A DNA stretch of 64,000 nt, from assembly GCF_026239675.1 (NCBI RefSeq), contig NZ_JAPIVQ010000005.1, positions 124,001-188,000 on the forward strand, written 5' to 3'. Positions 1 to 9,579 of this stretch are shown here, one piece after another. A model generated the notes under the pieces. It had not been told where the DNA came from, searched no databases, and saw only the letters and a program-made list of their open reading frames with translations. The position numbers and the translations under genes were made by a program. Source of the DNA: Pedobacter sp. PLR (GTDB taxonomy: Bacteria > Bacteroidota > Bacteroidia > Sphingobacteriales > Sphingobacteriaceae). The number at the start of each line of letters is the position of its first letter. The stretch's first letter is position 1.

Positions 1-266
1 TGTCGAAGTTGGAGAAGCCCATTTTATTTCCTCCCGCATGGGTGGTAATGTCATCGCTGCCAAAGGTGGTGGCCAGTCCGCCGGTTTGATTCCAGGCCAG
101 GTTATACGTTAAGGAAATACCCAGGGTAGCAGAATTCAGATCTTCGGCAGTCTTGTAAAAAGTTTGAGGAGTGATGCTCCCTTTAGGGTCTTCTTTCAAG
201 AAATCTTTCTTGCAGGAGGAGACAAGCATAGTTGGTATCAGGAGGGTAATGATATATTTTTTCATT
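1..266 (-). CDS. SusD/RagB-family glycan-binding lipoprotein (partial, N-terminus only)
   Basis: Reading leftward from an ATG at 266, 88 codons are visible before the window edge. The N-terminus is a lipoprotein signal with lipobox LVSSC (Cys18), followed by KKDFLKEDPKGSITPQTFYK, the usual start of SusD/RagB proteins. Family members are surface lipoproteins that bind glycans and cap the SusC channel. The start lies 8 bp after the susC stop, so the two genes form one operon transcribed leftward. The C-terminal part is outside the window, so the substrate cannot be judged. Confidence 0.9.
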
Positions 267-274
267 GGAATGGT

Positions 275-3200
275 TTAAAAGGTTAGATTAAGCATAATGG
301 TGAAGGTTTTTGAAGAAGGGTAGGCGCCTAAATCAATGCCGGCATCTGAATCGCTATTTGCAGCAGTTGAACTGGCCTCAGGGTCAAATCCTTTGTATTT
401 AGTGATGGTAAATAAGTTTTGACCGCTTAGGGTTAGCTTTGCATTTCCAAACTTCATCATGCTTTTAGGGAAATTATAGGATAAGCTGACGTTCTTTAGT
501 CTGGCGTAAGCTGCGTTTTGCAGAAATTGAGTGGATTCGATATATTCTTTTGCGGTACTTGTCGGGTTTGCCCATAGAGAGCCTGTGTTTTGAGGCGTCC
601 AGTAATCGGCTGCTGCGGCAAGTGTTGGATAGGCTACATCGCTACTGGCAATTGCTGATGCCGCATAGGTGGCATTGAATATTTTGTGCCCATAAGCACC
701 CTGAATAAATACATTTAATTCAAAATTCTTATACCCAAAATTATTGTTAAAACCCCATTGCACTTTTGGCATGGCATTTCCTGAGATCACCATATCTTCA
801 AAGCCAATCGTTCCGTTTCCACTCACATCAGTGTATTTATAATCACCGGCTTTATGTCCATTCTCGTCATTTTGGTACACTCCTTCCCATGGAATCAGGT
901 AAAATGAACCTAATGGCTGTCCTACCTGAATCACCTGGATAGGTGAATTAATTAAACCACCACCAATTTGGGTACGTCTGATCATGGTTTGCTCACCAAG
1001 GCTGACTACCTTATTCTTATTCAGTGCGGCATTAAAGCTGGTATTCCATTTGAAGTCGGTATGGTCAATTGCATTGAAATCTACCATAAATTCAAAACCT
1101 CTGTTGTTCACTGCACCAATGTTTTTTAGCAATGTGCCGCCTCCAAGATAATTGTCGATCGGGGTGAACAGCAGTAGATCTGTCGTGTTTTTATTGTAAT
1201 AATCCGCTGTGATATTCAATCGCCTGTTGAAAAAGCTCATATCCACACCGATATCAGTCTGTTTTGTGGTTTCCCATTTGATGTCTGGTGTATTTGGATT
1301 ACCCAGGGTGTAGCCCTGGAAGGAGGTCGTACTTCCGTAAGAATAATTTACCGGACTCAATAATCCCAAAGTACTGTAGGGAGCAATGGATTGGTTTCCG
1401 GTAACGCCCCAGCCTGCTCTAAGTTTAAGTGCAGAAAAAACATTCAATTTTTTGATGAAGGATTCTTCAGATAGGTTCCAGCCTAAACTTGCTGAAGGGA
1501 AATTACTCCATTTATTGTCTCCCTGAAACTTGGAAGATCCATCTCTTCTAATGGTTACAGTGGCCATGTATTTCCCATCATAACTGTAGGCAGCTCTACC
1601 CATAAAAGATAGGATTGACCATTGCGAATAACCTGATGAAATGCTTTGAGCGGTGTTCAGACCCAGGTTATAATATCCGTTGGAAGTAGTGCTTAAACCA
1701 GATCCATTTGCACTAAAGCTATTGGAAGTGTTTTGCGTGCTCTCTTCCACAGCGGTGATGGTAATGTCATGCTTGTCGTTGATGAGTTTATGAAAGGTCA
1801 GGACATTGTTGTTCTGAAAGTTGTAATTTTCGGAGAAGCTCTGTGCGGATTTCATATTTCCCTGGGAAATCCAGTTGTTGGAAAGAGAAGCTGCTTTCGA
1901 CAGGTTAAGGTCTAATCCAAAAGTAGAGGTAAAGGTTAGCCAGTCTGTAATGTTATACTTCAGGTTGGCATTCATGGTGGCCACATTAGCAAAAACATTA
2001 TTGTCACTTTCCATGCTGGTCATGTATGGGTTTGGCCAGATAGGGGACAATCCGGTTCGGTTATATTGTCTGGTCGCCTCGTCGTCATAAACTGGTTCTG
2101 TTGGTGCCCAGGCGATGGAAGCCATTACTGGATTTGCTTTTGACGTTTGCAGTCCATTGTTCTTTGAATTGATGCGTTGTGCAAAAAGATTAATTCCCAA
2201 CGACATTTTACTGTTTAACTTCGCCTCCAGATTGGTGCGGAGTCCAAATTTCTTTTGGTTGGTATTCACTAGTAATCCACCCTGGTCGGTGTAAAAGCCA
2301 GAAACATAATATTTTGTGTTTTCAGAGCCTCCATTTACAGAAAGCTGATGATTTTGGGTGATGGCGTCTTTAAAAAGCAGGTCTTGCCAATCTGTTGTTT
2401 TACCAGCGTATGATTCCGGGTTGGGGATCACCGGACTGCCTGCCGAAAGGTTGGCCATGTTGGCATAAGTCACCGCATCCATCAGTTTGTATCTTTTCAT
2501 TGGACTGCTGAAGTTGACGAAACTGTTGTAGGCCACTTTTACAGTGCCTGATTTTCCCTTTTTAGTGGTCACAATGACTACGCCATTTGCGCCTCTTGAA
2601 CCATATATAGCAGTAGCTGAGGCATCTTTTAACACATCCATAGCTTCAATGTCATTTACATTGAGGTCTTGGATACCGATACTGCCCAGCGCTACACCGT
2701 CTACAATATATAAAGGTTCATTGCTGCCACCGATGGAATTGGCCCCTCTAATCCTGATTTTTGCCTGTCCACCAGGTGCACCAGAACTTTGGGTAACGGC
2801 AACACCCGCTACTCTTCCCTGTAATGCATTGGCTGCATTGAGTACGGGCTGATCTTTATAAGTGTCGGATTTTAGGGTAGCAATAGATCCGGTCAGGTCT
2901 TTACGTTTTTGCGTACCGTAACCAATTACGGCAACTGCATCCAGCGTTTTTACATCGGATTCTAAAGCTACTGTAATGACTTTTTGGTTATTTACAGGCA
3001 CTTGCTTTTCTTTCATACCCACGTAATTGAAAATTAGTGTGGCATCTGCAGGTGCATTGATGGAGAATTTACCTTCGGGATTTGTTTGTGTAGATATGGA
3101 ACCTCCTTTTACCCTTACCACAACCCCGGGTAAAGGGGCGCTTTCATTGGTGACTTTTCCGGTGATGACCTGCTGGGCAAAAGTGGTAAACCCGGAAAAT

Positions 3201-3277
3201 ACAACGAGCATAAGCAGTATCAGTCGGAGGGTTAGCGGATGGTTGAAAAAAGAAGAAGGGTGTAATCGTTTGATCAT
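275..3277 (-). CDS. SusC/RagA-family TonB-linked outer membrane transporter
   Basis: A 1000-residue protein with the full SusC layout. There is a signal peptide ending near FAQQ (about residue 35), then a carboxypeptidase-D-like regulatory domain (about 37-110) and a plug domain carrying the conserved segment DASATAIYGSRGANGVVIVT (about 215-240). A long beta-barrel ends in an aromatic-terminated strand (LNLTF). Family role: TonB-dependent import of oligosaccharides or glycopeptides across the outer membrane with its SusD partner, which follows after 8 bp. The divergent hybrid two-component regulator at 3627 is the likely controller. The cargo cannot be read from sequence. Confidence 0.95.
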   Translation of the reverse strand: MIKRLHPSSFFNHPLTLRLILLMLVVFSGFTTFAQQVITGKVTNESAPLPGVVVRVKGGSISTQTNPEGKFSINAPADATLIFNYVGMKEKQVPVNNQKVITVALESDVKTLDAVAVIGYGTQKRKDLTGSIATLKSDTYKDQPVLNAANALQGRVAGVAVTQSSGAPGGQAKIRIRGANSIGGSNEPLYIVDGVALGSIGIQDLNVNDIEAMDVLKDASATAIYGSRGANGVVIVTTKKGKSGTVKVAYNSFVNFSSPMKRYKLMDAVTYANMANLSAGSPVIPNPESYAGKTTDWQDLLFKDAITQNHQLSVNGGSENTKYYVSGFYTDQGGLLVNTNQKKFGLRTNLEAKLNSKMSLGINLFAQRINSKNNGLQTSKANPVMASIAWAPTEPVYDDEATRQYNRTGLSPIWPNPYMTSMESDNNVFANVATMNANLKYNITDWLTFTSTFGLDLNLSKAASLSNNWISQGNMKSAQSFSENYNFQNNNVLTFHKLINDKHDITITAVEESTQNTSNSFSANGSGLSTTSNGYYNLGLNTAQSISSGYSQWSILSFMGRAAYSYDGKYMATVTIRRDGSSKFQGDNKWSNFPSASLGWNLSEESFIKKLNVFSALKLRAGWGVTGNQSIAPYSTLGLLSPVNYSYGSTTSFQGYTLGNPNTPDIKWETTKQTDIGVDMSFFNRRLNITADYYNKNTTDLLLFTPIDNYLGGGTLLKNIGAVNNRGFEFMVDFNAIDHTDFKWNTSFNAALNKNKVVSLGEQTMIRRTQIGGGLINSPIQVIQVGQPLGSFYLIPWEGVYQNDENGHKAGDYKYTDVSGNGTIGFEDMVISGNAMPKVQWGFNNNFGYKNFELNVFIQGAYGHKIFNATYAASAIASSDVAYPTLAAAADYWTPQNTGSLWANPTSTAKEYIESTQFLQNAAYARLKNVSLSYNFPKSMMKFGNAKLTLSGQNLFTITKYKGFDPEASSTAANSDSDAGIDLGAYPSSKTFTIMLNLTF

Positions 3278-3626
3278 AACTGATTTGATTTGGTTTTTTG
3301 TAGAAAGAATTAGGTTTTTTCTGGAGTTTATAAGGATTAAACCTGGCCTTGCGGAAGCCTTAGGTTCCTGAGGTCTGTCTTAATCCAGAGCCCTGATGGG
3401 CTCAGAATAAAACAGCGCATGATAAGGCTGGTGTTTTCATAATATTTGGGTTAGGTGAGGTAATTGGCGATAAGATGTGCTGAACCGCATTGCTAAGGTA
3501 TATAGGAATAGCAGCCGGCAAAGGGGGTGAAGTAGTTAAAAAAGGGGGGTAAACTCGATATGTTCCCTATATAAAACACAAATAATACCTACATTCAGCC
3601 CTAGATATCAATTCCTTTACCTCCAC
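3278..3626. promoter_or_regulatory. Divergent intergenic region between susC and the hybrid regulator
   Basis: 349 bp without a credible gene. It must hold the promoters of the leftward susCD operon and of the rightward regulator. A short perfect hairpin (GAGCCC tgat GGGCTC, 3388-3403) lies about 110 bp upstream of the susC start and could sit in the susC leader. An AT-rich stretch with TATATAAAACACAAATAA at about 3568-3585 is the likely promoter zone of the regulator gene. No operator can be assigned. Confidence 0.5.
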
Positions 3627-6600
3627 ATGTTTAATCAGCTTAAAAGTATTGCAATCACTGTTTCATTGCTATGGATCACATTACCATCATCTGCATTTGA
3701 TTTTTCTTCGGTATTCTATTTGGGCATTGAACATGGTCTTTCTAACAACGAGGTAAATTGTATTTTTCAGAGCAGGAAGGGGTATATGTGGTTTGGTACT
3801 TTTGATGGCTTAAACCGTTATGATGGATACAGTTTTAAGATCTTCAGGAAAAAGCTGAAGGATAGGAATTCGCTCCTCAACAACAGGGTGCAATGCCTGG
3901 CTGAAGACGAGGCTGGAAATCTTTGGATTGGCACGATGGGCGGGGTATCCATTTATAATGATGCACAGGAAAAGTTTAGTACGCTCTATTTTAATACTTC
4001 TTCAAAACCGGAAAAGCAACGAGTCGACAATACCACTGTATTAAAAAGAGCACCGAATAATGATATGCTGATCGGTACTGCCAAAGATGGTTTGTTAGTG
4101 TATGTAAAGGAAAGGGGCGAGACGATCCAGATCCCGCTCCAATCCGCCTCAGCAAATCGTGTTTCCTACCAGGTGACAGCGATTGAAATTGATAAAAGCA
4201 ATCAGGTATGGCTATTTATTGAGGGGGTAGGTTTATGCAGATACGATAGAAAAACACATACAGTTGCTGTTCTGGACAATACGTTAAAATATGCCTCCTG
4301 TATTAAAGCGGATCGCTCAGGGAATTTATGGCTGGGTACAAGTTCAGGTATCTATAATTATATCGTGTCGGCTGGAAAGTTCACTTTTAAACCATTGCCC
4401 CGGGCAGTGACGAGTTTGTATTTCGACAAGCCTGAGCAGTTATACATCACCACAGATGGTGGGGGTATTTTCATGATGAACATCAAGGAAGAAAAGATCA
4501 GCCAGCCTTTAAAGTTGAATGGAGAGGAGATCTTTACCAGTTCTGCGATCAAGGGAATGCTGAAAGATAGTCAAGGCAGGGTTTGGGTGGCTACTTTAAG
4601 AGGAGGGATCAACATCATAGATGATCAGCGATACCGCTTTAAAACCCTTAATCCTGATCCTTTGGAAAAGAATAGTTACCATAACTATTTTATCTCTTCT
4701 TTCGCCCAGGATGCTGCGAATCACATCTGGATCGGAACGGATGGGAACGGGCTGAACCGTTGGGACAGAACAAAGAATTTATATGTAAACTATAAAAAGG
4801 AAGGTAAGAATGGCTTGAGCAGTAATAACATCACGACCATTTTAAATGACCATCAAAACACCATTTGGATCGCAACCTGGGGTGGCGGTATTATCCGCTT
4901 CAATTCATCAAAAGGGACTTTTGAGCATTTTAGCTGTATCCATCCTGTCAATGGTTTAGAGTTCAAAAATATATGGAAATTATATGAGGACGAGCAGCAG
5001 AATTTATGGGCAAGTACGTTCGACAATGGTGGATTATATAAGTTCAATCCAGGGCTGAAGCGGTTTGAGTTGTTTGACGATGCGATTGGAAATATACTTT
5101 GCTTTATAGAGGATCGTAAAGGTGATTTATGGGCCGGCACGGATAATAAACTGATCCGTATAGACAGAAAATCTAAAAAACACCTGGTTTATCATATTGG
5201 GTATCGTGTTAGGGCTATTCTTGAAGATAAAGCAACGGTATTATGGCTGGGAACCGAGGGTGGAGGTCTAATCTCGCTGAACACCAGCAACCAGAAGTAC
5301 AGGCGATTTACGGAAAGTGATGGGTTGCCAAACAATGCGGTATTGAATATCCTCCGCGATAACAATGGGGCACTCTGGCTGAGCACCTTTTACGGGCTTT
5401 CAAAATTCAATCCCACAAATCAAAAGTTTCATAATTTCTTTGCCTCAGATGGCTTACAAAGCAACCAGTTCAGTTACCTGGCGGCTGCCAAATTGAAATC
5501 AGGAGAACTGATATTTGGAGGGATCAAAGGTTTTAATGTTTTTTCACCAGAGCAAATAAGCTTCTCCAAAGAAAGACAACAGATATTGCTGACTGAGGTA
5601 AGTATAGATAACTCGCCTTTAACTGATCCTGTGAATGCTGGATTTATTAAAAAGAGAACAGCCGGCGAGATTGAAAAGTTAGTGATCCCTTACCATAAGG
5701 CTTCGCTATCCTTCGGATATACCAGTCTGGAATATTCCAAGCCAGACAAAATCAATTATGCTTATTTTTTGGAAGGCTGGGATAACAATTGGATCAATGC
5801 AGGTAAAGTAAGAACGGCAAATTATAGCAGGTTAAAAGAAGGAACTTATACGCTTCACCTCAAAGCAGGCAATAGTGAAGGCGAATGGGGAGATGAAAAG
5901 TTAGTCCGCATTGTAGTTTTACCGCCTTGGCAGCGTACCTGGTGGGCTTATTCGCTGTATGCTTTGGTCGTTGGGATGGGTGTTTATTTATACGTCAGGT
6001 ACAAGCGACAACAGCTTGATTTAACCTATAAAGTGCGTCTCGCACAAATTGAAATTGAAAAGGAAAAAGAACTTAATGAGAAGAAGCTTTCTTTCTTCAC
6101 CAACATTACCCATGAATTGAGAACCCCGCTTAGTTTGATCGTCAACCCTGTTAAGGAGTTAATCAGTAAAACGGAAGATACTTTAAAGCAGGAGCTGAAT
6201 ATCATCTATAGAAATGCGAATCGCCTGTTGACACTGGTGGATCAGCTGATGCTTTTCAGGACCACTGAACAGGAAACAACCAATATCCAGCTCAATGAGC
6301 TTAACCTTTATCAACTGTGTAAAGATACTTATGAAAGCTACCTGAAGATTGCGTCAAGCAAAAATATCCAGTATGAATTTGACTGTGAAAACCAGGAACT
6401 GATGATTTTTGGTGATTATGAAAAGCTGGAAATTATCATTTTCAATCTGCTCTCCAACGCCTTCAAGTTTACGCCTAAAAACGGTCAGATTCTGTTTAAG
6501 GTGGAAGAAAATGAATTTGAAGTAAAGATTTTCATTAATGATACCGGGTGTGGGATCAATAATAATGTCAAGAACAAGCTCTTTGAAAAATACTATCAGG

Positions 6601-7658
6601 AAAAAGACAGCTCCGAAAACAAAGAAAAAGGCTTTGGAATTGGTTTGTACCTGGCAAAGCAATTTATCGATGCACACAAGGGAGAACTCAGTTATTCCAG
6701 CGATCCGAATACGGGGACTTCATTTCAAATAAAGCTGAAAAAAGGACTCTGGTTTGATGCATCCATCCAGCCAGAAGGACAGCAAAATCAATTGCTGCCG
6801 AGAGCAGAGCAGATCCCGGATGAAGAAATCCTGCAGATGCCCAATATCAACACCTTGGAAATTACTGAAAAGAGATCCTTGCTGATCGTGGATGACAACA
6901 CGGAACTCAGACAATACCTAAAGAAGATTTTCATCCAGCAGTTTGTAGTTTATGAAGCGGAGGATGGTAATATTGGCTTTGAACTGGCACAAAAATACGT
7001 GCCGGATCTAGTGATTAGTGATGTCCTGATGGAGGGAGGTAATGGGGTGGAGCTCTGTAAAAAGATAAAAACTGATCCTACGCTGAACCATATTCCTGTG
7101 ATTCTTTTATCTGGCCTCAGTTCTTCGGAAAGTAAATTAAAAGGGATCGAAAGCGGGGCAGATGATTACATGATTAAGCCCTTTGATAAGGACCTGCTGC
7201 TGGCTAAAATCAATGCCGTTTTAGACAATAGAGATACCTTGCACCAATATTTTAGAGACAACATCACACTTCGCAACAACAATCAGAAAATATCTGCTAC
7301 TTATAAGGCTTTTCTGGAGAAGTGTATTGCCATTGTGGAGGAGAACCTAAGTAACGAAGATTTCAATGCGCAATGGCTGGCGCGGTCTTGTAATTTAAGC
7401 TATTCTATTCTCTACAAAAAGGTAAAATCCATCTCTGGACTATCTTTAAATGCATTTATAAGGTCTATCCGGTTACGCAAAGCAGCATTATTGATGTTGA
7501 GTACCAATACAAATGTTAATGAGGCAGCATTTAAAGTGGGGATTTATGACATCAAGTTTTTCAGGACACAATTCAAGAAACTATATGGGATGAATCCTTC
7601 GGATTATATTAAGAAATATCGGAATTCCTTTAGTAAAGAGTTTAATCTGATCAAATAA
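3627..7658 (+). CDS. Hybrid two-component system regulator (sensor kinase, receiver and AraC output in one protein)
   Basis: 1343 residues with the canonical Bacteroidota HTCS order. A signal peptide is followed by two seven-bladed-propeller regions rich in WxGT/GGG motifs (about 30-690), a Y_Y_Y domain (about 695-765), one membrane segment (about 773-792), and HisKA with phospho-acceptor His829 in THELRTPLS. Next come an HATPase domain with GxGIGLYLAK, a receiver domain with Asp1132 in VISDVL and the conserved KPFD, and a C-terminal AraC-type helix-turn-helix (about 1230-1335). Such proteins sense oligosaccharides in the periplasm and activate the neighbouring polysaccharide locus. The divergent susCD pair is the obvious target. 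All key residues are present. Confidence 0.96.
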   Translation: MFNQLKSIAITVSLLWITLPSSAFDFSSVFYLGIEHGLSNNEVNCIFQSRKGYMWFGTFDGLNRYDGYSFKIFRKKLKDRNSLLNNRVQCLAEDEAGNLWIGTMGGVSIYNDAQEKFSTLYFNTSSKPEKQRVDNTTVLKRAPNNDMLIGTAKDGLLVYVKERGETIQIPLQSASANRVSYQVTAIEIDKSNQVWLFIEGVGLCRYDRKTHTVAVLDNTLKYASCIKADRSGNLWLGTSSGIYNYIVSAGKFTFKPLPRAVTSLYFDKPEQLYITTDGGGIFMMNIKEEKISQPLKLNGEEIFTSSAIKGMLKDSQGRVWVATLRGGINIIDDQRYRFKTLNPDPLEKNSYHNYFISSFAQDAANHIWIGTDGNGLNRWDRTKNLYVNYKKEGKNGLSSNNITTILNDHQNTIWIATWGGGIIRFNSSKGTFEHFSCIHPVNGLEFKNIWKLYEDEQQNLWASTFDNGGLYKFNPGLKRFELFDDAIGNILCFIEDRKGDLWAGTDNKLIRIDRKSKKHLVYHIGYRVRAILEDKATVLWLGTEGGGLISLNTSNQKYRRFTESDGLPNNAVLNILRDNNGALWLSTFYGLSKFNPTNQKFHNFFASDGLQSNQFSYLAAAKLKSGELIFGGIKGFNVFSPEQISFSKERQQILLTEVSIDNSPLTDPVNAGFIKKRTAGEIEKLVIPYHKASLSFGYTSLEYSKPDKINYAYFLEGWDNNWINAGKVRTANYSRLKEGTYTLHLKAGNSEGEWGDEKLVRIVVLPPWQRTWWAYSLYALVVGMGVYLYVRYKRQQLDLTYKVRLAQIEIEKEKELNEKKLSFFTNITHELRTPLSLIVNPVKELISKTEDTLKQELNIIYRNANRLLTLVDQLMLFRTTEQETTNIQLNELNLYQLCKDTYESYLKIASSKNIQYEFDCENQELMIFGDYEKLEIIIFNLLSNAFKFTPKNGQILFKVEENEFEVKIFINDTGCGINNNVKNKLFEKYYQEKDSSENKEKGFGIGLYLAKQFIDAHKGELSYSSDPNTGTSFQIKLKKGLWFDASIQPEGQQNQLLPRAEQIPDEEILQMPNINTLEITEKRSLLIVDDNTELRQYLKKIFIQQFVVYEAEDGNIGFELAQKYVPDLVISDVLMEGGNGVELCKKIKTDPTLNHIPVILLSGLSSSESKLKGIESGADDYMIKPFDKDLLLAKINAVLDNRDTLHQYFRDNITLRNNNQKISATYKAFLEKCIAIVEENLSNEDFNAQWLARSCNLSYSILYKKVKSISGLSLNAFIRSIRLRKAALLMLSTNTNVNEAAFKVGIYDIKFFRTQFKKLYGMNPSDYIKKYRNSFSKEFNLIK

Positions 7659-7687
7659 GCGCTAGGATTTTTTATATTAGCTTCATA

Positions 7688-7715
7688 TATAGCATCTTAG
7701 GTCATGGATGCTATA
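7688..7715 (+). terminator. Hairpin downstream of the hybrid regulator
   Basis: TATAGCATC (7688-7696) pairs perfectly with GATGCTATA (7707-7715) across a 10-nt loop, 29 bp after the regulator stop. There is no clear U-run, so termination is only a likely role. Confidence 0.45.
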
Positions 7716-7814
7716 ACATCCCGGAAGTATTTCGGAGAGTGAGTTAAAGCTGTTCTGTTCCAAAAAGAACATCATCGTTCATAGGATTGATGCTGGTTAG
7801 GGTGAAATCAGGTC

Positions 7815-8195
7815 TCATTTGTGAGGAATGTGACCTGGTAATTCATTTTTAGTGGCATGAAAAGTCAATAATATTTCTTCCATCTCACTCTTTAGAAGCT
7901 GCTGTTCTTCAATTAAACTTAACTTAATTTCCTTTATTGGTCCATAAGTTAAAGGCTCTAGTCTTTTTTGCAAGTGAATAACCTTGAGTTTTAATTTTAC
8001 TAATTGTTGTTCTAATGAACTGAATAGGAGAGCATGTTTCTTCTTAACTTCAGGTTCCAGTGGTTTCTTACTTAGCTTTTTCAGAATATCGGATTCATCA
8101 CTAATGAATTGTAGATCAGATGACCATTGTTTTGTGATCAGGTAAAGTTCCTGTAATTCTGCGCTCAACGCATTGTCTTCTATTGTCGTAGTCAT
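7815..8195 (-). CDS. Small coiled-coil protein of unknown function
   Basis: 126 residues from ATG at 8195. A GTG at 8216 would add 7 residues, but ATG is preferred. The protein is soluble and highly charged, and nearly all predicted helix (LEQQLVKLKLKVIHLQKRLE and neighbours), with a Leu/Lys/Glu-rich heptad-like pattern. It has no signal peptide or catalytic motif. I do not recognise a family. Its first 23 codons and its promoter region are duplicated at 50446-50608, where the gene is cut short. A TGA-N6-TCA palindrome (8269-8280) lies 74 bp upstream. Confidence 0.7.
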   Translation of the reverse strand: MTTTIEDNALSAELQELYLITKQWSSDLQFISDESDILKKLSKKPLEPEVKKKHALLFSSLEQQLVKLKLKVIHLQKRLEPLTYGPIKEIKLSLIEEQQLLKSEMEEILLTFHATKNELPGHIPHK

Positions 8196-8286
8196 AATTT
8201 TAGGTTGTGTATACACAAAGGTTCTGCTAAAAAGTTGTTAAAACCTTGATGGCTATCAGTATTTTAGATGATAGGTGTCAGTTTTG
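8126..8286. repeat. 161-bp repeat, copy A (coiled-coil gene 5' end plus divergent promoter)
   Basis: This segment matches 50448-50608 with no gaps and about eight mismatches. It covers the first codons of the coiled-coil gene, its upstream region and the start of the divergent YceI promoter. The second copy is joined directly to sequence matching 11608-11634, the other end of the YceI-porin cassette. Confidence 0.92.
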
Positions 8287-8323
8287 GAATTGATTAGTTA
8301 TTCCTCATGCCTGATGAGTATCA
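8269..8323. promoter_or_regulatory. Two TGA-N6-TCA palindromes upstream of the first YceI-like gene
   Basis: TGATAGGTGTCA (8269-8280) and TGATGAGTATCA (8312-8323) share the pattern TGATRRGTRTCA. The half-site spacing fits Crp/Fnr-type dimers (TGA, six bases, TCA). They lie about 87 and 130 bp before the preferred start at 8410. Near-identical sites precede the universal stress protein gene at 49317-49350. Binding is inferred, not shown. Confidence 0.45.
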
Positions 8324-8409
8324 CGTTAAAGCCTGCGCATCGTCAGTTAAATAAGGAAATAATAGTTCAAGATTTACAGGGCATTTCATTGTCATCATAT
8401 TACTGTAAA

Positions 8410-9039
8410 ATGAGTAAAATCCGAATTGTTACAGATCTTTTGCCAAGGCCATTTCTGGGGCTACTTTTATTCTTTCTGCCTTTGTTCAGCTTTAAAAACG
8501 CTGGTTCAGGTCCTGGTAAATGGATTTTAACAAAACAATGTACATTAAAGGTAAATGGGAAGACTAATGTCAATAAGTTCAGCTGTGTGATTCCGGAGTA
8601 CGCCCAGGCTGATACTCTGATGTTTTATAGGGGAAATAAAGATGAGCCCTTGAAGATTACCGGAGGAATGGTCCTTGACATCCAAAACTTTGACTGCAAG
8701 AATGCGATGATGACCAATGATCTGAGAAAAACACTTAAAGCGAAAGTACACCCAAAAATCAAGATCAGGTTTCTTAACCTAAGTAGATATCCGGAGCCCT
8801 CTATAAAAGAGAATACCATAAAAGGTACAGTAACCATTGAACTTGCCGGGACAGTGAAACGTTTTGACGTAGATTACAAATACATTATGAACGGAGATAA
8901 TGAGCTGCGGCTGATCGGAACAAAACAAGTGAATTTCTCTGATTTCAATATTGAACCTCCCCGGAAATTAGGGGGAATGATCAAAACCAATAATGAGCTG
9001 AATGTTGAATTTATACTCAATTTAAAAACTCTAAATTAA
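8410..9039 (+). CDS. YceI-like secreted protein
   Basis: 209 residues from ATG at 8410. The reading frame is open further upstream, but this start gives a clean signal sequence (MSKIRIVTDLLPRPFLGLLL). The body matches the YceI lipocalin-like fold: a TNVNKFSC strand near the start, VHPKIKIRFLN, then KGTVTIELAGTVKRFDVDY, and an ending with FSDFNIEPP and LNVEFILNL. YceI barrels bind polyprenoid or lipid-like ligands in the periplasm. The physiological role in this group is not known. It is first in a same-strand row with the membrane protein, a second YceI and a porin. Confidence 0.75.
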   Translation: MSKIRIVTDLLPRPFLGLLLFFLPLFSFKNAGSGPGKWILTKQCTLKVNGKTNVNKFSCVIPEYAQADTLMFYRGNKDEPLKITGGMVLDIQNFDCKNAMMTNDLRKTLKAKVHPKIKIRFLNLSRYPEPSIKENTIKGTVTIELAGTVKRFDVDYKYIMNGDNELRLIGTKQVNFSDFNIEPPRKLGGMIKTNNELNVEFILNLKTLN

Positions 9040-9443
9040 CGAAAATCATCTTTCCTGGACTAGTTGTAGGGACCGTACTCTTTGCCCTTAGTTACGGCAG
9101 TTTGTATTTTGGAATCAGGTTTTTTCCCAATCTTTTTATAGATTATAATAACCCATTATTTAATTCAGAAGGAAACAGAGATGTACTTTTTTACATGCAT
9201 GCCTTTGTCACCAGTTTGGTCTTATCATGGTTTTGGAATCGCTTCAAAAGTCTTGTCCAAGACATCATTATTTTAAGAGGACTGGAGTTCGGTACTGTAT
9301 ATGCTCTGCTAGCTTTGCTACCGGTAATGTGGATCACATTTAGTGCGATAGATATTACAGCCTATATGGTACTCAGTTGTTTTGTCTATGGTTTTGCCCA
9401 GGCCATAGTTGCAGGGATATTGTTTGCAAAGTTAAATCCTTAA
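9039..9443 (+). CDS. Small membrane protein with an apparent ATG-to-ACG start mutation
   Basis: The frame is open from the stop of the preceding gene. If ACG at 9039-9041 is read as the original start, the product is 134 residues beginning (M)KIIFPGLVVGTVLFALSYGS, a normal first membrane helix, followed by three more hydrophobic segments. A single T-to-C change at 9040 would have destroyed an ATG overlapping the TAA of the upstream gene (TAATG). The only other starts are TTG at 9102 (113 residues), which deletes the first helix, or initiation at ACG itself. I do not recognise the family. It may be a very recent pseudogene or a weakly translated gene. Confidence 0.55.
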   Translation, partial: TKIIFPGLVVGTVLFALSYGSLYFGIRFFPNLFIDYNNPLFNSEGNRDVLFYMHAFVTSLVLSWFWNRFKSLVQDIIILRGLEFGTVYALLALLPVMWITFSAIDITAYMVLSCFVYGFAQAIVAGILFAKLNP

Positions 9444-9489
9444 ATGCGCCCCCCCCCTTTCCAGGAAACCTTTATCGTCGATGATAAGG

Positions 9490-9501
9490 TGATGAATGTC
9501 A
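9490..9501. promoter_or_regulatory. TGA-N6-TCA palindrome upstream of the second YceI gene
   Basis: TGATGAATGTCA, 78 bp before the ATG at 9580, has the same architecture as the sites at 8269, 8312, 49317 and 49339. It is a candidate Crp/Fnr-family operator. Confidence 0.4.
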
Positions 9502-9579
9502 TTATTTTATATGCGGGTTATCATCTGGGGGAGATATTCCCGGTTGTACTTTTGGTTAAATAATTTTAATCAAAGTGTT

